Below, piece after piece: positions 1 through 7,360 of a stretch of 64,000 nucleotides of DNA (the stretch's first letter is position 1; each line of letters starts with the position of its first letter). The stretch is taken from the NCBI RefSeq assembly GCF_022549785.1, contig NZ_JAKZGO010000004.1, forward strand, positions 297,603 through 361,602. Direction: 5' to 3'. The position numbers and the translations under genes were made by a program. This stretch comes from Belliella alkalica. GTDB lineage: Bacteria; Bacteroidota; Bacteroidia; Cytophagales; Cyclobacteriaceae. The notes beneath the pieces are model-generated. The model worked only from the letters and a program-made list of their open reading frames with translations. It was not told the DNA's origin and searched no databases.

Positions 1-649
1 AGGTTTTGGCAAGTAAGCCTATTTCGTCATTTCCTTCTTTCAATCTTAAATCAAGGTTGCTTGCGGAGATCTTTCTGGCATCATCAGCCATTTTGGCCAA
101 GGGTTTCAGGGATTTTTTAGAAAAATATTTCCCTGTCAGAAATATTAGTAACAATCCTGAGAAAAAGGAAATCAGCATTGTCGAACGAAGATTGTTTAAT
201 TTGTTATATCCATATCCATCAAAAGCAGCTGCGGTAATGATGAAATTTTTCTCCTGAAACTGATAGATCATCCCAATCACTTGCCAGTCAGCCTGGATGA
301 ACTGAATTTTATCTGCTTTGAGAATCTCTGCCAACATCTCGGGAGTTTCTTTGACAAAATCAATATCTACTGCATCATGATAAATCAAATTATAGTGATC
401 GTCATAAATGGCTGTTTCTACTTCATAGAGTATTTCTCGATTATTCTTATAAATTGTCTGTAAGGTTTCTGCATCAAGTTGTGTTGCTAGTAAAAGGTTG
501 ACTTTTGTGATGGCTTCCTTTTCAAGGATATTGTAGAATTCGTTTGCTCGATTTTGTGAGGCTGAAAAATAAACGATAGTCATAAAAAGAGCTAAAATCC
601 CTGCACTTACAGTGGTAAAAAGGGAAGTGATACGTTGCTGAATATTCAT
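1..649 (-). CDS. Sensor histidine kinase, N-terminal part (cut by window edge)
   Basis: Reading the minus strand from the ATG at 647-649 gives 216 residues that run off the left edge without a stop. Visible are an N-terminal membrane segment (ALFMTIVYFSA), an extracytoplasmic sensing region, a second membrane segment (ISFFLGLLLIFLTGKYF) and the beginning of a HAMP linker ending in DEIGLLAKT. The kinase core lies outside the window. Its start overlaps the stop of the upstream response regulator gene by 4 bases (ATGA), so the two are translationally coupled and form a CusS/CusR-like two-component pair. The stimulus cannot be inferred. Confidence 0.85.
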   Translation of the reverse strand, partial: MNIQQRITSLFTTVSAGILALFMTIVYFSASQNRANEFYNILEKEAITKVNLLLATQLDAETLQTIYKNNREILYEVETAIYDDHYNLIYHDAVDIDFVKETPEMLAEILKADKIQFIQADWQVIGMIYQFQEKNFIITAAAFDGYGYNKLNNLRSTMLISFFSGLLLIFLTGKYFSKKSLKPLAKMADDARKISASNLDLRLKEGNDEIGLLAKT

Positions 650-1338
650 GGTGTCTGAAGGATAAATCCCATTCCTGGCCTGGTGTGAATCAGTTTTTCT
701 TCGAAGGGTTTGTCAACTTTTTTTCTGATATAGTTGATATATACATCTATGAAATTGGTGCCTGTATCAAAATTGACCCCCCAAACTTCTTGTGCGATTT
801 CCTCTCTGGACAAAACTCTCTCTGGGTTTTGGATCAAATAGGTGAGAAGATTGAATTCTTTAGGAGTTAGGTTGATCTCTTTCTCTGCTCTAAACACTTT
901 TTTTCGTAGGCGATCTATCTTTAAATCAGCATAAGAAATTTCATCATTTTGGAAAAAATCATTAAATCCTTGACTTCTTTTGAGAAGAGTTCTGATTCTT
1001 GCCAATAGCTCTCTTAAATCAAACGGCTTGACTAAATAGTCATCTGCACCAGCGTCAAAGCCTTCTACCTTGTCATCAGTTGTGCCGAGTGCGGTAAGCA
1101 TAATGATTGGGATTTTGGGGTGCTTTTCCCGTAGTTGCTTAGAGACTTCCAGTCCATCGATTTTTGGTAGAATTAGATCTGTAATCACTAAATCTGGTTT
1201 CGTGTTTTCAAACAATTTCAATCCAAACTCCCCATCATAAGCCAATAAAACATCCATTCCAGACTCTTCCAGTCCTCTTTGTAATAAGGAAGCTATTCTG
1301 ACATCATCTTCTATGACAAGTATTTTGGATTTTTTCAT
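646..1338 (-). CDS. OmpR/PhoB-family response regulator
   Basis: Cytoplasmic transcription factor of 230 residues, the usual length of the family. Residues 1-120 form a receiver domain: acidic pocket IEDD, phospho-acceptor Asp in PDLVITDLILP (about residue 52), Thr in MLTALG and Lys in YLVKPF. Residues about 135-228 form a winged-helix DNA-binding domain (NLTPKEFNLLTYL, then SREEIAQEVW, then VDVYINYIRKK-like recognition helix). It is the first gene of the pair with the histidine kinase that follows with a 4-base overlap. The target regulon is unknown. Confidence 0.93.
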   Translation of the reverse strand: MKKSKILVIEDDVRIASLLQRGLEESGMDVLLAYDGEFGLKLFENTKPDLVITDLILPKIDGLEVSKQLREKHPKIPIIMLTALGTTDDKVEGFDAGADDYLVKPFDLRELLARIRTLLKRSQGFNDFFQNDEISYADLKIDRLRKKVFRAEKEINLTPKEFNLLTYLIQNPERVLSREEIAQEVWGVNFDTGTNFIDVYINYIRKKVDKPFEEKLIHTRPGMGFILQTP

Positions 1339-1387
1339 TGCTTAAAGATACCAAACTTCCTAAGTTGTGATATTAGAAAAACATTAT

Positions 1388-1419
1388 AAAACAAAAAACC
1401 TCGTATCTCTACGAGGTTT
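1388..1419 (-). terminator. Rho-independent terminator of the tRNA operon
   Basis: Perfect 9-bp arms AAACCTCGT (1396-1404) and ACGAGGTTT (1411-1419) with a 6-base loop, followed on the minus strand by a T-rich run. It lies directly downstream of tRNA-Leu. Confidence 0.8.
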
Positions 1420-1422
1420 AAG

Positions 1423-1506
1423 TACCAGGAGCGGGAATCGAACCCGCACGGCCGTGAAGCCACAAGATTTTAAGTCTTGCGTGTCTACCAATTCCACCAT
1501 CCCGGC
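1423..1506 (-). tRNA. tRNA-Leu (anticodon TAA)
   Basis: An 84-nt type II tRNA with a long variable arm. The acceptor arms are GCCGGGA and TCCTGGT (two G-U pairs). The anticodon loop is CTTAAAA with anticodon TAA, closed by CAAGA/TCTTG. The T arm contains GGTTCGATTCC. The discriminator is A, as expected for leucine. The 3' CCA is not encoded. It is the second gene of an operon with tRNA-Gly. Confidence 0.95.
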
Positions 1507-1543
1507 TTCACTTCGACTTTTGTCGGAGCTACTTGTAAACAAC

Positions 1544-1567
1544 AAAGCCCTTCTTCAAGGGCTTTTT
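1544..1567 (-). terminator. Hairpin between tRNA-Gly and tRNA-Leu
   Basis: Perfect 9-bp arms AAAGCCCTT and AAGGGCTTT with a 4-base loop. On the minus strand it follows tRNA-Gly but has only a broken T-tract, so it may be an attenuator or a processing signal rather than a strong terminator. Confidence 0.5.
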
Positions 1568-1568
1568 G

Positions 1569-1641
<73 letters not shown>

Positions 1642-1690
1642 TTTTGTTTTATTTTTGACTTCAACCTTTTGTTTCCGTCTTTTGTGTGTG

Positions 1691-1721
1691 CAAAGGTATA
1701 TCAGTTTTCTTTATTTGCAAA
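1691..1721 (-). promoter_or_regulatory. Bacteroidetes-type promoter for the tRNA-Gly/Leu operon
   Basis: On the minus strand TTTG (1721-1718), exactly 19 bases, then TACCTTTG (1698-1691). This matches the Bacteroidetes sigma-A consensus (-33 TTTG and -7 TAnnTTTG). It lies about 50 bases upstream of tRNA-Gly. This is the best promoter match noticed in the window. Confidence 0.75.
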
Positions 1722-1785
1722 AGCAAAGAGAAAAAAAAATCAAATATTTATCCATTTAAACTTTCTAGTGTTGATTATCAGGAAA

Positions 1786-2589
1786 TTAATTTATCGATGT
1801 TGTAAACAGAATTTTCATCAATTCTATTGTGTTTTTTGCTTTTAGCTTTTTGAAGATGTTTTTGCGGTGTGTATTTACAGTGTTTTTGGCAATGTTAAGA
1901 AATTCAGCAATTTCTTGGGAACTTTTACCTTCCAATATAAGATTTGAAATTTCTTTCTCTTTTTTTGTTAGATTGAAGTTGATCGTTTGAGGATCTTTTT
2001 TTGATGCATGGACTTTACCTCCTGACTGTGATGTGTAAGAATAACTCCAATCAAATACGTTTACCTGTGGGGGATTTACTAAATGCACAACTATGTGAAG
2101 GTCAAATACCACATTTTTATTCCTATCAATCAAATATGGCCTCACCTTAGAAGCAAACCATTTTACTTCTTGGGTCTTGAAATGTACCCATCTGACTGTG
2201 TACGAAAATTCAAAGGTTTCCATTTCTTCTCGGGACAATCCTTGCAATTGATCAAAAACGATCTTTTGAAACTTAGCTAATTCTGGCACATCTTCAGGAT
2301 GCAACATGGCAAGCACAGCCTCCATTCCTTTGTTTTCAAAAAATGATCTAGGATATCCCATGATGTCTTCTACGTTGTCTGTGAAGAAGGCTAAACTCAA
2401 ATCCCTGTAATCTATACAGCCTATAATTATGCCTTCTTTCATACCTAGATTTTGACTTATCGTCTCTAAATCCCTAAGTAGCTTATCTTCATCAATGTCC
2501 TCAGTATTGAATTCTCTCTCTTTCCACTCCGTAAAAAAATTTGAAAAGGAATTCTGTCTCTTTAATTTTTCTCGTAAAAATTTATCCAT
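1786..2589 (-). CDS. PAS-like/LuxR-type HTH transcriptional regulator
   Basis: A 267-residue cytoplasmic protein. The start chosen is the ATG for MDKFLREKL; a frame extension of 13 residues upstream looks non-coding. Residues about 45-180 resemble a PAS-like sensory fold (DNVEDIMGYPRSFF, then LHPEDVPELAKF). Residues about 205-262 are a LuxR/GerE helix-turn-helix (LTKKEKEISNLILEGKSSQE, then AKNTVNTHRKNIFKKL). This PAS-plus-LuxR arrangement is common in Bacteroidota. It stands alone with no nearby kinase, so its ligand and targets are unknown. Confidence 0.8.
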   Translation of the reverse strand: MDKFLREKLKRQNSFSNFFTEWKEREFNTEDIDEDKLLRDLETISQNLGMKEGIIIGCIDYRDLSLAFFTDNVEDIMGYPRSFFENKGMEAVLAMLHPEDVPELAKFQKIVFDQLQGLSREEMETFEFSYTVRWVHFKTQEVKWFASKVRPYLIDRNKNVVFDLHIVVHLVNPPQVNVFDWSYSYTSQSGGKVHASKKDPQTINFNLTKKEKEISNLILEGKSSQEIAEFLNIAKNTVNTHRKNIFKKLKAKNTIELMKILFTTSIN

Positions 2590-2813
2590 AATATAATCGT
2601 AATGGCATGATGTTATGAAAAACACCAATTAAAATATTTTAATTAGTAATGAGCAAACCAATTGTAACTCTATATGTTTTGTTTGTTTTTAGTTTCTACA
2701 AACTAAACCTATGATTATTCGATTGCAGCGTAATAGCCATTTTTTTAAAACTATTACTATTGAAATATATAATATAATTGTCAAGTTTCAAGCTTGAGTG
2801 TCATTAAAATTTA

Positions 2814-5426
2814 TTAATTCTCAAGCTTTTTCTTAATTTCATTTAATTTAATTAAAGCCTCAACTGGTGAAATTGTATTGATGTCAATTTGATCTAACAT
2901 CTCCTTTGCTTCTTTGTATTTTGGATCTATTTCAAACAAGGACAATTGATAGTTATTTTTTGGCAAGTCTTTAATTTTTTCCTTTTGCTCATTGAGATCT
3001 TTATCCTTCTCGAGGTGTACCATTATTTCAGAAGCTCTTAGAACAACTGGGTTTGGCATACCTGCCATTTGGGCCACATGGATACCAAAGCTATGTTCAC
3101 TGCCTCCTTCTTTTAGCTTTCGCATAAAAATCACCTTGTTTCCAACCTCCTTGACAGACACGTTGAAGTTTTTGATTTTTGGAAAATCCTCCGCCAATTG
3201 ATTCAATTCATGATAATGGGTTGCAAAAAGTGTTTTTGCCCTTGATTTCGGATGATTGTGCAAAAACTCTACAATCGACCAAGCAATGGAAATCCCGTCA
3301 TAGGTAGAGGTACCTCTTCCGATTTCATCCATCAAGACCAAGCTCCTATCTGAGAGATTATTTAGAATGCTGGCAGTTTCTGTCATTTCTACCATAAAAG
3401 TAGATTCTCCTTTGGCCAAGTTGTCTGAGGCTCCTACACGTGTAAAGACTTTGTCAATGATACCAATCCTTGCAAAAGATGCCGGTACAAAACTTCCCAT
3501 CTGCGCCATCAATACAATCAATGCTGTCTGTCTGAGTAGTGCAGATTTACCCGCCATGTTTGGCCCAGTGATAATGATGATCTGCTGGGTGTCATTGTCC
3601 AAATATATGTCATTGGGAACGTATGCTTCACCTACAGGCAATTGCTTTTCGATCACCGGATGTCTCCCATCTTTGATTTCCAGCGTGTCTGTATCTGATA
3701 TTTTTGGCTTGCAATAATTATTGTTTTTTGCCACCGTTGCAAATGAAAGCAATCCATCTACAGTTGCCAAAACCCTTGCGTTTTGCTGTATTTGGGTGAC
3801 ATATTCTGATGCATCTTGAACCAAAGCAAGAAAATACTTCTGTTCTATTGCAATCATCCTTTCCTCAGCATTGAGGATTTTTTCTTCATATTCTTTGAGT
3901 TCTGGAGTAATATACCTCTCTGCATTGACCAAAGTCTGCTTTCTTATCCATTCTTCTGGTACTTTATCCTTGTGTGAATTTGTCACTTCTAAGTAATATC
4001 CAAAGACTTTATTGAATGCAATCTTCAATGAAGAAATCCCTGTTCTCTGTACCTCTCGTTGTTGCAATTGTACCAAGTAATCTTTTCCAGTATTGGCAAG
4101 ACCTCTATATTCGTCCAATTCTGCATCTACACCATCATTGATGATGTTTCCTTGATGTGTTAGCATAGGGGCATCTTCTTGGAGTTCTCTTTCGATTTTC
4201 TCCAATAGAAACTCACAAGGATTTACTTGGTCTGCTAATTTTTTGAGTGAGTTGTTTGAGGATTTTTTAAGAAGCTCTTTTATAGGAAGGGTGTTTTTGA
4301 GCGCTTTTTTCAACTGGTTCATCTCCCTTGGATTGATCCTTCCTACTGCTACTTTTGAAATCAGCCTTTCAAGATCTCCTATTTGCTTGAGGTGTATTAG
4401 AATTTCATCAGAAAGTTCTCTTTCCGAAAAGAAGTGTTCCACTACTTTTAGCCTCTCTTCGATTGGCTCTTTTTCCTTTAGTGGCAAGACCATCCATTTT
4501 TTCATGATCCTCGAACCCATTGGCGTCACGGTATGATCCAAAATGGATATCAATGGAATCCCCCCTTCCTGTTGTGGATAGACCAACTCTAGGTTTCGGA
4601 TGGTAAATTTGTCTAGCCATACATACCTCTCTTCGGCAATTCTGGAAATGGCTGCGATATGTTTTACCTCTTTGTGCTCAGTTTCTTCCAAATAGAAAAG
4701 TACGGCACCGGCAGCAATGATTCCGTGCTCCAAATTTTCTATTCCGAATCCTTTTAAGTTGTTTGTAGCAAAGTGATTGGTAAGTTTTTCATACGTGTAG
4801 TCAAATTGATATACCCAATCTTCACAATGGAATGTTGAAAAATTATCCTTGAGAATCTCAGAGGCCCTGGCTTTTGCAGTTTTGGAATAAATGACTTCAG
4901 AAGGGCTAAAGCTTTGTAGCAATTTTTCGATATAAGATTGAGAACCCTCAGCACACATAAATTCTCCTGTCGAGAGATCCAAGAATGCAATGCCTAAAGT
5001 GTCTTTTCCAAAGTATATTGATGCGAGGTAGTTGTTTCTTCTTTTGTCAAGCACGTTGTCATTGAACGAAAGCCCTGGAGTCACAAGTTCTGTGACACCT
5101 CTCTTGACGATCCCTTTGACTTCTTTAGGGTCTTCGAGTTGATCGCAGATAGCAACCCGATTTCCAGCTCTGACAAGCTTTGGCAGGTAGCTGTCCAAAG
5201 AATGATGTGGAAATCCTGCAAGTTCAATATGAGAAGCAGAGCCATTTGCACGCTTGGTCAATACGATATCAAGCACTTTGCTTGCCTTGATGGCATCTTC
5301 ACCAAAAGTCTCGTAAAAATCCCCGACTCTGAAAAGCAGCAATGCTCCAGGGTGTTTTGCTTTGATAGCATTATACTGCTTCATCAAGGGTGTTTCTTTT
5401 ACTTCTGTTACCTTCGCTTTGGCCAT
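2814..5426 (-). CDS. mutS: DNA mismatch repair protein MutS
   Basis: Recognises mismatches and small loops and recruits MutL in methyl-independent mismatch repair. The 870-residue length is normal for bacterial MutS1. The N-terminal mismatch-binding domain carries the Phe-x-Glu element in FRVGDFYETFGEDA (about residue 40). The clamp and lever domains follow. The ATPase has Walker A GPNMAGKSA at about residue 620, Walker B and the signature MDEIGRGTSTYDG at about 698, and the helix-turn-helix HVAQMAGMP near 780. It is monocistronic and divergent from the TrmH-family gene. Confidence 0.97.
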   Translation of the reverse strand: MAKAKVTEVKETPLMKQYNAIKAKHPGALLLFRVGDFYETFGEDAIKASKVLDIVLTKRANGSASHIELAGFPHHSLDSYLPKLVRAGNRVAICDQLEDPKEVKGIVKRGVTELVTPGLSFNDNVLDKRRNNYLASIYFGKDTLGIAFLDLSTGEFMCAEGSQSYIEKLLQSFSPSEVIYSKTAKARASEILKDNFSTFHCEDWVYQFDYTYEKLTNHFATNNLKGFGIENLEHGIIAAGAVLFYLEETEHKEVKHIAAISRIAEERYVWLDKFTIRNLELVYPQQEGGIPLISILDHTVTPMGSRIMKKWMVLPLKEKEPIEERLKVVEHFFSERELSDEILIHLKQIGDLERLISKVAVGRINPREMNQLKKALKNTLPIKELLKKSSNNSLKKLADQVNPCEFLLEKIERELQEDAPMLTHQGNIINDGVDAELDEYRGLANTGKDYLVQLQQREVQRTGISSLKIAFNKVFGYYLEVTNSHKDKVPEEWIRKQTLVNAERYITPELKEYEEKILNAEERMIAIEQKYFLALVQDASEYVTQIQQNARVLATVDGLLSFATVAKNNNYCKPKISDTDTLEIKDGRHPVIEKQLPVGEAYVPNDIYLDNDTQQIIIITGPNMAGKSALLRQTALIVLMAQMGSFVPASFARIGIIDKVFTRVGASDNLAKGESTFMVEMTETASILNNLSDRSLVLMDEIGRGTSTYDGISIAWSIVEFLHNHPKSRAKTLFATHYHELNQLAEDFPKIKNFNVSVKEVGNKVIFMRKLKEGGSEHSFGIHVAQMAGMPNPVVLRASEIMVHLEKDKDLNEQKEKIKDLPKNNYQLSLFEIDPKYKEAKEMLDQIDINTISPVEALIKLNEIKKKLEN

Positions 5427-5461
5427 TTTGTACCTTAAATTAAATCTTTATGCTAATTTTG
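5427..5461 (+). promoter_or_regulatory. Possible promoter for the TrmH-family gene
   Basis: TTTG at 5427-5430 and TAATTTTG at 5454-5461, 53 bases before the ATG. The -7 element fits TAnnTTTG, but the spacer of 23 bases is longer than usual and the TTTG abuts the mutS start codon. Confidence 0.35.
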
Positions 5462-5513
5462 AATCTGCTTGAAAGCTTGAAATTAAAATAATAAGAAAGG
5501 TAATCAAAACCCA

Positions 5514-6050
5514 ATGAAAAAATTAAGTATGGAAGAGCTCAATAGGCTCTCAGTGGAGGAATTCAAAGAAGTGGATAAGAGCCCGATAATCATTGTATTG
5601 GACAATATTCGCAGCTTGAACAATGTTGGGTCTGCTTTCAGAACTTCCGATGCATTTTTGATAGAGAAAATTTATCTATGTGGGATTACAGGTACACCTC
5701 CGCATCGTGATATCCAAAAAACTGCCCTTGGTGCTACAGAGTCTGTGACTTGGGAATATAAATCCACCACCCTAGAAGCATTGGAAGAAATCAAGTCAAA
5801 AGGTTACGAAATCTGTGCTTTTGAGCAAGTAGAAGGAAGTGTGAAGTTAAATGAATTTGATGCCAAACCTGAAAGCAAGTATGCGTTGGTTTTTGGGAAT
5901 GAAGTATTTGGGGTAGAAGATGAAGTTGTCAAAGCTTCCGATCATGTCATAGAAATCCCTCAATTGGGAACAAAACATTCATTGAATATCTCCGTGACTC
6001 TGGGGATTGGGATTTGGGATTTTATGACGAAGATGGGTTTGTTGAGATAA
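5514..6050 (+). CDS. TrmH/SpoU-family RNA 2'-O-methyltransferase
   Basis: A SPOUT-fold enzyme that methylates a ribose 2'-OH of tRNA or rRNA using S-adenosylmethionine. The 178 residues show the three family motifs: motif 1 NVGSAFRTSDAF (about 37-48), motif 2 LVFGNEVFGVEDEV (about 125) and motif 3 IPQLGTKHSLNISVTLGIG (about 145-165), which form the trefoil knot. The substrate nucleotide cannot be told from sequence; tRNA Gm18 is one possibility. Its stop lies only 6 bases from the convergent cassette gene at 6057. Confidence 0.85.
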   Translation: MKKLSMEELNRLSVEEFKEVDKSPIIIVLDNIRSLNNVGSAFRTSDAFLIEKIYLCGITGTPPHRDIQKTALGATESVTWEYKSTTLEALEEIKSKGYEICAFEQVEGSVKLNEFDAKPESKYALVFGNEVFGVEDEVVKASDHVIEIPQLGTKHSLNISVTLGIGIWDFMTKMGLLR

Positions 6051-6056
6051 ATGCAC

Positions 6057-6449
6057 TTAAATAGTATGACAAAAATATTCTATTTTTGCTGCTTTGCTTA
6101 ACTTTCTTGCCTGACCGCTTGTGAGTTCGATTTCATGTTCACTTCTATGGATTTCTGCATGCTCAGGCTGATTTGGTAATGGTTTTGAAACTGGAAATGT
6201 TTCAAATTCCCGGCAAACATTTGCTCCTATTGAAACAACAGATTTGAGCGTAAACCGATTTCTTAATTCCTTTATGACTTGTTCAGGAGGTCTTGCAAAA
6301 TCTCTATCGACAGAAACTCCTCTAGAGTCTTTAAATGCTGCCGATGAAGGTCTGTTTATCTCTGCTTTCCACCAATTTGGATAAGGCTTAATTGCCCTAT
6401 ACAGAATCTCTTGATCAGATATATAATTCTGAAGCATAAAAATCCTCAA
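6057..6449 (-). CDS. Conserved protein of unknown function, third gene of cassette
   Basis: 130 residues, no signal peptide or membrane segment. Notable motifs are EILYRAIKPYPNWW near the N-terminus, RPSSAAFKDSRGVSVDRD (about 33-50) and PEHAEIHRSE (about 95-104). From memory this motif set (PSSAAFKD, later HAEI) recurs in an uncharacterised bacterial family; the function is not known to me. The LYRA-like start loosely recalls RES-domain toxins, but the rest does not clearly support that. It overlaps the preceding gene by 35 bases (23 if the Met at residue 5 is the start), implying coupled translation. Confidence 0.7.
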   Translation of the reverse strand: MRIFMLQNYISDQEILYRAIKPYPNWWKAEINRPSSAAFKDSRGVSVDRDFARPPEQVIKELRNRFTLKSVVSIGANVCREFETFPVSKPLPNQPEHAEIHRSEHEIELTSGQARKLSKAAKIEYFCHTI

Positions 6450-6894
6450 CTAGATTTAAAATGTCAATTTCTTCTACTTCTTTTTCCTCGTCGATTTCAT
6501 TAAACTGAATTAGGGCAATGATTTTATCTTCAAAAATTTCGAACTCCAAGTAATTATCTTCCCGCTCGAATTCTAATTGAATACTATTTCGACCTGTTGG
6601 AAAGATTTCTGGTTGAAATGTTAAAATCGACAGAATATTATAAACTTTTTGAATTAAATCCTCAGAGAATTTAAAAGTATTCTCTCCATTCCATCCTTTT
6701 GGTAAATTTTTAATTGATTTTAGTGTATCAATATTGTTTAAAAGAGGACTGAAAAATTTGTTTTTGGGTGTTCTTGTAAATTGATTTTCAAATCCAATTT
6801 TTTGATCCCCCAGAATAGTATAATCTATAGATTTAACGCCTAAATCTATTACAAGACTTTTGGTACTTGTGTTTCGAAATATTAAATTATTCAT
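6415..6894 (-). CDS. Conserved protein of unknown function, second gene of cassette
   Basis: 159 residues, acidic C-terminal half, no export signal. The recognisable core is LPKGWNGENTFKFSEDLI (about 65-82) followed by PEIFPTGRNSIQLEFEREDN. This matches a widespread uncharacterised pattern in which a Trp-Gly turn precedes a beta-sheet region. It overlaps both neighbours (8 bases with the upstream gene, 35 with the downstream gene), so the three are one translationally coupled unit. It could be an antitoxin, adaptor or immunity-type partner; this is inference only. Confidence 0.65.
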   Translation of the reverse strand: MNNLIFRNTSTKSLVIDLGVKSIDYTILGDQKIGFENQFTRTPKNKFFSPLLNNIDTLKSIKNLPKGWNGENTFKFSEDLIQKVYNILSILTFQPEIFPTGRNSIQLEFEREDNYLEFEIFEDKIIALIQFNEIDEEKEVEEIDILNLVEDFYASELYI

Positions 6895-7228
6895 TGTTCA
6901 AAAAAGTTTTTTCAAAGGTTTTCAAATGCTCTCCTAGCCATCTATGGATTTCTTTAGCGTGTTGATAATCCATAATTATACCATTTTCAACGACTCTAAC
7001 CAAACTTTGTTCATGATCTAATGGTTTTCTTTCATTTTCAATTTCTTGTACTGAATTTCCATCGATTATCTCAAAGGTCTGTGAATTTGGCAAGGGCACT
7101 CTTTCAAAATAGAAGTTTATGATAAATTCTCCTTGTGGACCAAGACCTCCAAAAGCTCCATTGACATATTTAGGATTATAATCATCCTTGAAAATATATT
7201 TGGAAATGATTCTACTTTTGGTTTGCAT
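6887..7228 (-). CDS. Conserved protein, DUF3467-like pattern, first gene of cassette
   Basis: 113 residues, cytoplasmic. Residues 15-45 contain YNPKYVNGAFGGLGPQGEF and NFYFERVPLP, and the C-terminal third contains GIIMDYQHAKEIHRWLGEHL. The layout, a beta-rich half and then a helix following a hydrophobic strand with HAK, resembles DUF3467-like proteins, but assignment is uncertain. It is the promoter-proximal gene of the three-gene unit. No DNA-binding motif is obvious. Confidence 0.65.
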   Translation of the reverse strand: MQTKSRIISKYIFKDDYNPKYVNGAFGGLGPQGEFIINFYFERVPLPNSQTFEIIDGNSVQEIENERKPLDHEQSLVRVVENGIIMDYQHAKEIHRWLGEHLKTFEKTFLNNE

Positions 7229-7305
7229 ATTTGTCGATTTTATATTGAAAATTACAATTTAAAACCAACATTCAAAAATTAAATTTCTAGATTTTATCAA
7301 AATTG

Positions 7306-7352
7306 CACAAGTACAAATGCATTATGTCCGTGATTCTGCACTTGTACTTGTG
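7306..7352. repeat. Inverted repeat between ccmF and the three-gene cassette
   Basis: Perfect 11-bp arms CACAAGTACAA (7306-7316) and TTGTACTTGTG (7342-7352) separated by 25 bases. It lies 9 bases past the ccmF stop and about 80 bases upstream of the cassette start. It could be the ccmF transcript end or an operator-like dyad. There is no good T-tract, so the terminator role is uncertain. Confidence 0.5.
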
Positions 7353-7360
7353 TAAAATAT

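Noticed and set aside
6057-6449. RES-domain NAD-degrading toxin assignment
   Set aside because: The ILYRAI start is suggestive, but the remaining motifs do not reproduce the RES pattern well enough to name it.
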